Below are positions 29,383-35,482 of a DNA stretch of 64,000 nt, one piece after another. Below the pieces are notes generated by a model. It saw nothing but the letters and a program-made list of their open reading frames with translations. It was not told the DNA's origin and did not search any database. Position numbers and translations under genes: made by a program. The stretch lies in NCBI GenBank assembly GCA_023053545.1, contig JAKZAN010000054.1, forward strand, positions 310,001-374,000. Direction: 5' to 3'. The first letter of the stretch is position 1. The number at the start of each line of letters is the position of its first letter. Source of the stretch: Lepidurus packardi. Taxonomy: Eukaryota > Arthropoda > Branchiopoda > Notostraca > Triopsidae.

Positions 29383-30015
29383 TTAGAATAAATGACTTGA
29401 GGCTTGAACTTTAAATATTGACAAAATATTTTCTTTTTTTATTTGTTGAGGCGGAAACTCTTCCTTTTTGTTGTCTGTTGGCTTACTTATTAATGTGTAC
29501 GTATCCTCGGTATTACCTTTCGTTATAATTTTGATCGTCCTAAAACCATCATTGGTAACGATTGCATATATCTCGCCAAACGGAAAAAAATCTCTCCACT
29601 TTTCAATCTTAATTAATCCTATCGCATCGCCATGAGCTATGACCTTTGCCATCGATTGGCCAGAAGCACGAACAACATAATCGCAGCCTTTAAAGAAAGG
29701 ATGATTTATGTACGAAGATGGTTGCATGGAGTGATTGTTTTCTACTTCTAAAAATCCAGCTGTAAAATCTACGTCGTAATATGGCACCCCTCTTTTTTTT
29801 AGAACATTAGTAGGCTCAGGGGTATTGCCACTTTCTGTTGTATTACTATTATTTATAAAATCCTCGAGAGCCAACAATGTTTTTGCGATGGGTTTTTTTG
29901 TTGATCCGTTTATTATTTTGTCGATCCCGACCTGTGACAATCCAGTGGCTTTAGCTATCTCATAGCCTGTGTACCCTCTGTTTTTTATTTGTTCTAGTAT
30001 TTCTAGTATTTCCAT
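29383..30015 (-). CDS. S24/LexA-like phage repressor
   Basis: A 210-aa repressor. Residues about 1-60 form an HTH (YTGYEIAKATGLSQVGIDKI); residues about 90-200 form an S24 peptidase domain with the nucleophile Ser in YVVRASGQSMAKVIAHGD and the likely Lys in GFRTIKII. Such proteins hold lysogenic genes off and cleave themselves after DNA damage. Two palindromes overlap or precede its start (see 30012-30052), as expected for autoregulation. No divergent early phage gene follows, so it is probably a remnant or a cargo regulator. Confidence 0.85.
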   Translation of the reverse strand: MEILEILEQIKNRGYTGYEIAKATGLSQVGIDKIINGSTKKPIAKTLLALEDFINNSNTTESGNTPEPTNVLKKRGVPYYDVDFTAGFLEVENNHSMQPSSYINHPFFKGCDYVVRASGQSMAKVIAHGDAIGLIKIEKWRDFFPFGEIYAIVTNDGFRTIKIITKGNTEDTYTLISKPTDNKKEEFPPQQIKKENILSIFKVQASSHLF

Positions 30016-30052
30016 AACTATTATGGCTTTGTTATTTAAAACCGTTTTAAAT
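30012..30052. promoter_or_regulatory. Two palindromic operator candidates at the S24 repressor start
   Basis: CCATAA-CTA-TTATGG (30012-30026) is a perfect 6-3-6 palindrome overlapping the repressor start codon. ATTTAAAAC-C-GTTTTAAAT (30034-30052) is a perfect 9-1-9 palindrome just upstream. Both are suited to binding a repressor dimer. Confidence 0.6.
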
Positions 30053-30235
30053 TAAGCATTTTAATATAACAGTTATTGATGTTTTAAATGAAGTTATATT
30101 TTGCTCCCTGCAAAAAACACTCTATCAAAAGTACAAAAACGTAAGTTAATTCACATAAAATTTACTTTGAATTTTTTTAAAACTTGACTTTCCCGATGTG
30201 CTCTATAATAAATCTAAATTAGAGTAGTATATATC

Positions 30236-30458
30236 AATCTTAGCAATAATTGCGTCAGGGATTGCAGTGGAAATCCTTTTTGTAGCGTAGCGGAAAAAAG
30301 ATTGCAACGAAAAGCCCGCCCGGACGCCGCGAAAGTCAAAATTTCATAATGTCTTAAAGTTTTCAATTCGTTTGATGTGCGAAAATCTGCGAAGCACCTG
30401 CGCGGGGCCGTCGAAAATCAAGGAAGGGGAGGGGGTTTTTAATAAAAAAACGGTTTAG
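30236..30458 (+). repeat. Long direct repeat B (right of phage-like remnant)
   Basis: Partner of 28297-28560. It lacks the roughly 39-base segment of copy A and runs without a break into the tRNA-Met terminator hairpin and the displaced tRNA 3' half. This suggests copy B is in the ancestral position downstream of the tRNA gene. Confidence 0.8.
30252..30327 (+). repeat. 76-bp foldable dispersed repeat, copy 3
   Basis: Outer arms GCGTCAGGG (30252-30260) and CCCGGACGC (30319-30327); inner CTTTTT/AAAAAG hairpin. By eye identical to copy 2 over the 76 bases. Confidence 0.85.
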
Positions 30459-30474
30459 CGTACACTAAACCGTT
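30442..30474 (-). terminator. Former tRNA-Met terminator, displaced by the element
   Basis: Perfect 10-bp stem AACGGTTTAG / CTAAACCGTT (30449-30458 and 30465-30474), loop CGTACA; on the minus strand it is followed by a T-run. A near copy with a 5-nt loop lies at 42611-42640 beside the intact tRNA. Confidence 0.75.
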
Positions 30475-30493
30475 GATTTTCTTGTCGTTCTAT

Positions 30494-30539
30494 TTGTAGC
30501 GAGGACGGGAGTTGAACCCGTGACCTCAGGGTTATGAAT
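30494..30539 (-). pseudogene. Displaced 3' half of tRNA-Met (attL)
   Basis: Minus-strand sequence running from the anticodon loop to the acceptor end of a tRNA: anticodon 3' arm, variable loop, a T-arm with perfect stem ACGGG / CCCGT around TTCAACT, and acceptor strand CCTCGCT. It lacks the D-arm and 5' acceptor strand. Joined to the 5' half at 42706-42736 it would give a better acceptor stem (G7-C66) than the current gene has (G7-U66), so it is probably the original chromosomal 3' half. Confidence 0.85.
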
Positions 30540-30637
30540 TTCAAATTTTATGCTATTCAAACCCTTTATATTGTTGATGTGATGAAAATCGTGTACCGTT
30601 TCGTGTACTCAAATTATTCTGCAATATAATCATTTTT

Positions 30638-31690
30638 TTAAATGATTCTAATTCCATTTCCTTTTTCATCAATTAGGTCAAAAGTTTCAATGAGTGAAAT
30701 TATAGATGGATTTATTTTTGACAGTCTTTGGATTTTATTTTCAGTATCAGATAATACGATTGCAATGTTATTTTTGGGTGTATTCTTTTTCATTGCAAAA
30801 TAAATATCAGCTAAATCTGTTCCTATTTCAAAATCTGAATTTTCAACTACGGAACTACATTTGATTTTAAAACCTTGTCTTTGCAATTCGGTTACTTTTA
30901 TATTCCAGTCGTTAAATTCTCCTTTATCAGGATAAACCACAATATTTTCGTTTTTGATTGGCTCTAATAATTGCAATTTTAAGTTTTGTTTGCTACCCGT
31001 TGCCATCCATAAATATTCGGGAATAAATAGGCTCATTATTATTGCAGTCTTTTCAGATTCCACAATTGCAATTGTATTGCAATGATATTGCAATGGTATT
31101 GCAAAGGGTCTTTGCGACGAGGTTGCAACCCCAGTTTTATTAAGATGCAACCCAAATAGACATTGTTTGAGGTTGAACTTATCCTTATTGATTTTCTTGT
31201 GAACCCAATTAATATGAGGAAAAGGAATTTTTACTCTTTTACCTGTATTTTCATCAAATAGAATTATTTTGCCAGTGTGGACTTTTTGAGTTTGATTTAT
31301 TTGCCAAAATACAGTTGCACCCTCCCAATGCTTTGAAGTTCCTATATTATATTTTGTAATGCAATTTTCAACTTCATCTTTTGCAAAATGCTTATATAGG
31401 AACTTTGCAAAATTGTTATTGCAATATTTTTTTAAAGATTGCTTTACCAGTAGAGGGTCAATAAAATCAGGAATTAAATTTATCTTTTCAATATTGACAA
31501 TTGCAATGCACTCATTTTGTTTTGGGTTATTATGATAGCCACAACTTGTTTCTCTATCGCATCTTCCGTAAGTTTCTTCGAGATACTCGCTTGTAATTTG
31601 ATTTAGATACCTAACAAATCTTCTTTTGCCACAGCTAGGGCAAACAAACTTTTTACTTGATTTATCTAATGAATATTTATACTCGTTCAT
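30638..31690 (-). CDS. DUF6371 family protein, primase-like (zinc finger plus Toprim-like)
   Basis: A 350-aa protein. The N-terminal zinc finger has CPSCGKRRF and CDRETSCGYH (Cys/His ligands about residues 17-52). A Toprim-like core follows around residues 210-290: TIAIVESEKTAIIMSLF (the acidic Glu), WMATGSKQNLK and IVVYPDKGEFNDW (the Asp motif). This layout is shared with primases of phages and mobile elements and with DUF6371 proteins of Bacteroidota islands. It is the last gene of the replication operon, after repA. Probable role: priming replication of the excised element. Confidence 0.8.
   Translation of the reverse strand: MNEYKYSLDKSSKKFVCPSCGKRRFVRYLNQITSEYLEETYGRCDRETSCGYHNNPKQNECIAIVNIEKINLIPDFIDPLLVKQSLKKYCNNNFAKFLYKHFAKDEVENCITKYNIGTSKHWEGATVFWQINQTQKVHTGKIILFDENTGKRVKIPFPHINWVHKKINKDKFNLKQCLFGLHLNKTGVATSSQRPFAIPLQYHCNTIAIVESEKTAIIMSLFIPEYLWMATGSKQNLKLQLLEPIKNENIVVYPDKGEFNDWNIKVTELQRQGFKIKCSSVVENSDFEIGTDLADIYFAMKKNTPKNNIAIVLSDTENKIQRLSKINPSIISLIETFDLIDEKGNGIRII
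31065..31105. repeat. 11-bp-phased ATTGCAAT array within the primase-like gene
   Basis: The palindrome ATTGCAAT starts at 31065, 31076 and 31087, with a one-mismatch copy ATTGCAAA at 31098: exact 11-bp spacing, about one helical turn. It encodes part of IPLQYHCNTIAI. Further exact copies are nearby at 30759, 30970, 31418 and 31500. Confidence 0.8.
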
Positions 31691-31694
31691 AACT

Positions 31695-31758
31695 ATTCGT
31701 AATAATCGTAATACTCGTAGTAATCGAAGTCTTTACGACCATTACGAGAATTACGAGG
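31695..31758. repeat. Inverted array of 9-bp repeats (iteron-like)
   Basis: In the 68-bp gap between the 64-aa gene and the DUF6371 gene, CGTAATAAT, CGTAATACT, CGTAGTAAT and a partial CG start at 31698, 31707, 31716 and 31725. After 31731 the complement series ACGACCATT, ACGAGAATT, ACGAGG starts at 31735, 31744 and 31753. Spacing is exactly 9 on both sides. It could be a replication origin or an operator. Confidence 0.75.
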
Positions 31759-31953
31759 TTAGTATTTGGGTTTGAAAACGGTTGCAAGCAAATATTCAAT
31801 AGCATCTTCCTTTGTAAATTTGACTTTCTTGCTTTTTTTCTTTCTAAAGTCGTATTTGGGTTTTTCTTCTTGTCCTTTAACCAATACAATAAATTTCTCC
31901 CTCTCCTCTGGGGAAAGTGCTAGAAAAACTTCATATACTGTATTGGCTGTCAT
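31759..31953 (-). CDS. Small hypothetical protein of the replication operon
   Basis: A 64-aa basic protein (MTANTVYEVFLALSPEEREK, then a Lys-rich stretch KKKSKKVKF and TKEDAIEYLL). It starts 2 bases after the repA stop, so it is coupled to repA. The short helical head and basic tail suggest nucleic-acid binding, perhaps an accessory or excisionase-like protein. No family is recognised. Confidence 0.6.
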   Translation of the reverse strand: MTANTVYEVFLALSPEEREKFIVLVKGQEEKPKYDFRKKKSKKVKFTKEDAIEYLLATVFKPKY

Positions 31954-31955
31954 TT

Positions 31956-32972
31956 TTAAAGATTATTTTTCTTTAAAATGATTCTTACTGTACCTTCTGA
32001 AATACCTAGTTGTCTTCCAATTTCAGATTTTGAAAGACCATTTTCAAACAGCTCCAGTATTTTTGAATTACGCTCATTAGCATCCCCAACACTTAATGTT
32101 TTTAAATGCTCATTTTCTGAATCATAACCATCGAAACTAAACTGTAAAAAGCTATTTACTTTTTCAATTCTACAAACGATAATGTTTTCAGAATCGTAAA
32201 TCTGTTCGCAATTACGTTGTTTGATTTGCTTAATATATCTCAATCCAATTTCTTGATGACTTTCTCCAATTGCAAAACTGCTATCACAAAAATTCATTAA
32301 CATTTTACTTCCTGATAAATGGTTTTTTGTTATGGGTTTGCAAGTGTCTATTTTTGGAGTGTGCGCTAAAACTAAAATTGACAAACCATATTTATTTTTC
32401 AAATCCTTTAAAAATTTCATCAATGGCAAAGCATCTTTTGCTTTTTCATTATCTGTTTTTAAATAGGTAATGTTGTCAACTATTAAAACTTTAACACCAT
32501 AATCAACAATTGATTTTTCAAGTGAATAGAATAGAAACTCTTCAAAGGTTTTAAATCTTTTATCTTCAAAATAATCGGGATTGATTTCAGCTCTTAGGAA
32601 GTTGGAGCTAAATGAAAAATGATTTGTAAAATTTTCAGAGTATCTGTTTTCAAACTGTTTGTCTGAAAGTTCAAAATCAAAATAGATAATTGGAGTAGGT
32701 GGGCATTCTAATTTTAAGCCACAAGTTGAAATTCCAGTACTGATACTGTTGGCAATCTGAACCGCTAAAATTGACTTACCTAGATTAGTGTCGGCAAACA
32801 AAATACATATTTCTCCCTCGAACCAAAATTCGCCAAATAGCATTTTGGGGATTGGTCTGTTTTTGGCAATTTCAATAAATTGGTTTGCTGATTTTATTTC
32901 AAAAATGGAGTTGGAATCAGAAGCTAATTCTTTCTTTATTTCGTCTTTGAAATTATCGAGATTATCATTCAT
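31956..32972 (-). CDS. RepA-like AAA ATPase/helicase with C-terminal HTH
   Basis: A 338-aa RecA-fold ATPase of the RepA/AAA_25 type used as replicative helicase by mobilisable plasmids and islands. Walker A is LFADTNLGKSILAVQIANS, Walker B is VKVLIVDNITYL, and a sensor-like LSILVLAHTPK and LSGSKMLMNF follow. Residues about 300-338 form a helix-turn-helix (LSKSEIGRQLGISEGTVRIILKK), which could anchor it to origin repeats. A TAGATTTG promoter box lies upstream (32990-32997) and tandem 21-bp repeats behind it. Confidence 0.85.
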   Translation of the reverse strand: MNDNLDNFKDEIKKELASDSNSIFEIKSANQFIEIAKNRPIPKMLFGEFWFEGEICILFADTNLGKSILAVQIANSISTGISTCGLKLECPPTPIIYFDFELSDKQFENRYSENFTNHFSFSSNFLRAEINPDYFEDKRFKTFEEFLFYSLEKSIVDYGVKVLIVDNITYLKTDNEKAKDALPLMKFLKDLKNKYGLSILVLAHTPKIDTCKPITKNHLSGSKMLMNFCDSSFAIGESHQEIGLRYIKQIKQRNCEQIYDSENIIVCRIEKVNSFLQFSFDGYDSENEHLKTLSVGDANERNSKILELFENGLSKSEIGRQLGISEGTVRIILKKNNL

Positions 32973-32989
32973 AACATTTAGATTTTTTG

Positions 32990-32997
32990 CAAATCTA
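32990..32997 (-). promoter_or_regulatory. -7 box of the repA operon
   Basis: TAGATTTG on the minus strand (TAnnTTTG), 17 bases upstream of the repA ATG; a T-rich TTTT sequence lies about 20 bases further upstream as a weak -33. Confidence 0.5.
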
Positions 32998-33040
32998 TTC
33001 TGTTAAAATGATGTAAAACAGCATATTAAGTTTATAAGAT

Positions 33041-33082
33041 TTTAATTGAAGTTTTTTAAACTTTAATTAAAGTTTTTTAAAC
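33041..33082. repeat. Tandem 21-bp repeat upstream of repA
   Basis: Two head-to-tail 21-bp units (33041-33061 and 33062-33082) differing at one base, TTTAATTGAAGTTTTTTAAAC and the same with TTAAA for TTGAA. Each contains AAGTTT-TTT-AAACTT. They lie 70-110 bases upstream of the repA start and end at the stop of the 283-aa gene. Confidence 0.75.
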
Positions 33083-33933
33083 TATGATAGAAAAGGGAAA
33101 TATGAATTTAAAGTTTCTTTGAATTTTGTATATTCTTGATTTGGTTTTGAAAACCAATTGCCAAATATAGATTGGTGGGTTCCAATCTCCCAATTAAAAC
33201 TATTTTTCATAGCACTATAAATTTTGGTTCTGTCACCGTGAACCAAAGAAATTATTCCAAGTTCATTTAGATATTCTATTAAATATCTCAATTTTTTTCC
33301 CTTTTCATTTTGAAATTTTTCTAAAATGATTTTTTCAATTTCTTTGTTTTTTTCGTGGGAAATAAAGTCGCTAAAGCTTTTCTCTCTAGGTTGGATATTA
33401 AATGAAAACTTTTTAAATACAGGTGTTTCCTTTACTTCTTGAATGAAGTTTTGCTGGTTGAAAGTTTGAGCTTTAAGACCAGTTATTTTTTCAAATTCAA
33501 CTAGATGATTATTAAAGTTTAGATTTTGACAATTAAACAAGGCTTTGGTAATAGAATCTTTAACTGGGGAGTTTTTATCAAAATAAAGCGATAATTGATT
33601 GGAAAAGAAAGTATAAGTTTCTAATTGTTTTAGGTAGTTTTCAGATAAGAAATTGAAGCTACTTTCACTTAGTTCCTCTTTATACTCCAATAGCTTAAAA
33701 CAATTGGTTCTTAACTTGCCGGACTTTATTAGTAGTGTTGGTAAATCAAGACTGTTTTCATAAATGAAATTCATATCATCATCAATGTATGTTATCCTAT
33801 TAAAAACTGATTGGCTCTCCTCTGGGAGTGTTTTAAAGGCTTCCATATCAAGAATTGATAGAGGTAGATAGAATATAAAATTTCTAAATATCTCATTAAT
33901 CAATTCATTGTATTTTGAATTTAATTCAGACAT
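33082..33933 (-). CDS. Hypothetical protein of the defence operon (283 aa)
   Basis: A cytosolic, largely helical protein without signal peptide or membrane helix. The C-terminal part (KGKKLRYLIEYLNELGIIS, HGDRTKIYSAMKNSFNW) looks like a winged-helix or helical domain also seen in Bacteroidota mobile-element proteins; I cannot name the family. It starts directly after the PLD gene stop, so the two are translationally linked. It is the last gene of the res-dinD-mod operon as far as spacing shows. Confidence 0.65.
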   Translation of the reverse strand: MSELNSKYNELINEIFRNFIFYLPLSILDMEAFKTLPEESQSVFNRITYIDDDMNFIYENSLDLPTLLIKSGKLRTNCFKLLEYKEELSESSFNFLSENYLKQLETYTFFSNQLSLYFDKNSPVKDSITKALFNCQNLNFNNHLVEFEKITGLKAQTFNQQNFIQEVKETPVFKKFSFNIQPREKSFSDFISHEKNKEIEKIILEKFQNEKGKKLRYLIEYLNELGIISLVHGDRTKIYSAMKNSFNWEIGTHQSIFGNWFSKPNQEYTKFKETLNSYFPFLS

Positions 33934-34806
33934 CTATAAAATAGGGTTTGCCATTGATGTTCTACCATTAGAAAACTTACCTGTTCTATGACAATATTTT
34001 TCGGGGTAATCCCAGTTTTCAAAAATTACCCAAGACTGGTATGCTTCATAACTAAATGGTCTCGATGGGTCAAACGGGATTCTTACTCCTGTTCTAATGC
34101 AATACCCTAATTCTTGATTATTGTTTCTATTATAATTTTGGTTTCTAGCTTTTGGCTCATTAACGGTTTGAAATTCTTCTCTCGTTGGCTTTACATCGGT
34201 TTGAAACAATTCATATTCAAAATCATTATAAAATTTTTGCTCAAAGTTTCTATTTCGGTACAAAGCGTTTGTTTGGTCGAATAATATCACATGACCAAGA
34301 TGTTTCTTTGAAAGTCCTAGATTGGTTTTTTTATACAAAGGTCTCTTTACAAAAACACACGGATTGCTTTTTATGACCTCATTTGTTGAGTTCATAGAAT
34401 CCGTATATAATTTGTCAATGGTTAGTTTTGAGTTAGGGAATGAAATTCCATATTCAACATTTCCAGTCATTGATTTTCCCAACAAGTTTAAAGAAGTCAA
34501 TAATGCTTCGTTTTCGTTGGAATAATATTTAGCATGAAGATTATTGCAATAGATAATAACAATGTTTTCAAAATCTTTAAAAAACTCTAAATCGTCTTGA
34601 TTTAAGCTTCTTTGTGTTTCTCCCTCATTTTTGCCAAAGACAATTATTATTTCCAGTTCAGGACTGTTTTTAAGTTTGCTAAATATCTTTTTGCAATAGT
34701 CATCCAATCGAATGAAAGGAGATAGTATTATCAATTCCTTATTAGCTTTCCAAATAATATCTGTTAGCTTTTCATCTAATGCTTTCCCAGTATAAAAATC
34801 TGCCAT
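33934..34806 (-). CDS. PLD-type nuclease/phosphodiesterase-like protein with Cys-rich C-terminus
   Basis: A 290-aa protein. Residues about 1-150 match a single phospholipase-D-type domain: IIWKANKELIILSPFIRLDD, then the HxK motif with downstream Asn in NLHAKYYSNENEALLTSLNL and NVEYGI. Such domains act as dimers in DNA nucleases (BfiI-like, NucC-unrelated). The C-terminal ~60 residues carry two matched motifs, YCIRTGVRIPF and YCHRTGKF, which look like a small zinc-binding or treble-clef module. It lies 27 bases after the 212-aa gene and touches the 283-aa gene. Probably the nuclease part of an accessory defence module; inference. Confidence 0.72.
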   Translation of the reverse strand: MADFYTGKALDEKLTDIIWKANKELIILSPFIRLDDYCKKIFSKLKNSPELEIIIVFGKNEGETQRSLNQDDLEFFKDFENIVIIYCNNLHAKYYSNENEALLTSLNLLGKSMTGNVEYGISFPNSKLTIDKLYTDSMNSTNEVIKSNPCVFVKRPLYKKTNLGLSKKHLGHVILFDQTNALYRNRNFEQKFYNDFEYELFQTDVKPTREEFQTVNEPKARNQNYNRNNNQELGYCIRTGVRIPFDPSRPFSYEAYQSWVIFENWDYPEKYCHRTGKFSNGRTSMANPIL

Positions 34807-34833
34807 TTAATCGTTAAATTCTGTTTTAAAATA

Positions 34834-35472
34834 TTACATATTGTCGTAAAAAGTAATTGACCTATCTATAAAATCTAATATTGTGGCATATTGGTCTTCA
34901 GTCATAATCAAATTTATTCTTGGAATTGTGATGTTATTATTCCTTCTCACAGTATAAGTATGTTCAACCCCAAAATGTAATTCTCTAGTTGTTCTTCCAC
35001 CTCCACTACTAATTATTGGGTAAGGCGAAATTTCTCTGTCAATATTTAAAACCAATGGTTCATTTGGGTTTTTTGAAAATTTAAACGGAGGCATTCGGGC
35101 ATCAACGTCATTTATTTCTAACCTACCAACTGCACCAGCCCATCTAATTTGTGTTCCTCCACGTCTTTCAGTACCAACAGGATTTCTTAATCCTTGTTGA
35201 TTCCCTAGACTAACACCAGTTGACACAAGGAAGTTGATGCGTTGTTCTTTTAAATCTTCCATGCTAATATAAAAGTCTATTCTTGTTGCTCTTGGGTCTC
35301 CAGCAATCGTTTCAATTTCCCCAACGTGTAAACCTTGCAGTTCCCAAACTATATTAGTTGGAGTTCTTATTATATTAATTGCAGGATTTTCTTGTCTGCT
35401 TTTTTTTGAATTGATGGCAACTGAAACATTACCATCTTGATGTTGAGCAATTATGTATTCTAATCGTATCAT
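34834..35472 (-). CDS. Hypothetical protein of the defence operon (212 aa)
   Basis: A beta-rich, soluble 212-aa protein, no signal peptide. Notable segments are VWELQGLHVGEIETIAGD, a Gly/Arg-rich loop GTERRGGTQIRWAGAVG and ISSGGGRTTRELHFGVEHTY. No catalytic motif known to me is present. It starts 10 bases after the mod stop. A role with the PLD protein downstream is suggested only by position. Confidence 0.6.
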   Translation of the reverse strand: MIRLEYIIAQHQDGNVSVAINSKKSRQENPAINIIRTPTNIVWELQGLHVGEIETIAGDPRATRIDFYISMEDLKEQRINFLVSTGVSLGNQQGLRNPVGTERRGGTQIRWAGAVGRLEINDVDARMPPFKFSKNPNEPLVLNIDREISPYPIISSGGGRTTRELHFGVEHTYTVRRNNNITIPRINLIMTEDQYATILDFIDRSITFYDNM

Positions 35473-35482
35473 AGTTGTGTGT

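Larger units (their letters stand above)
30016..30637. other. Gene-free junction between phage remnant and integrative element
   Basis: 622 bases holding the repressor operators, about 180 bases of AT-rich sequence with no clear signal, repeat B with 76-bp element copy 3, the old tRNA-Met terminator, the displaced tRNA 3' half (attL), and about 100 bases of element DNA before the end of the DUF6371 gene. No coding sequence is supported. Confidence 0.65.

Noticed and set aside
30494..30539. Functional tRNA gene
   Set aside because: Only the anticodon-to-acceptor 3' half is present; the D-arm and 5' strand are missing.
31677..31889. Minus-strand frame of 70 codons over the iteron-like array
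   Set aside because: It overlaps the 64-aa gene in another frame and its C-terminus is simply the translation of 9-bp repeats.
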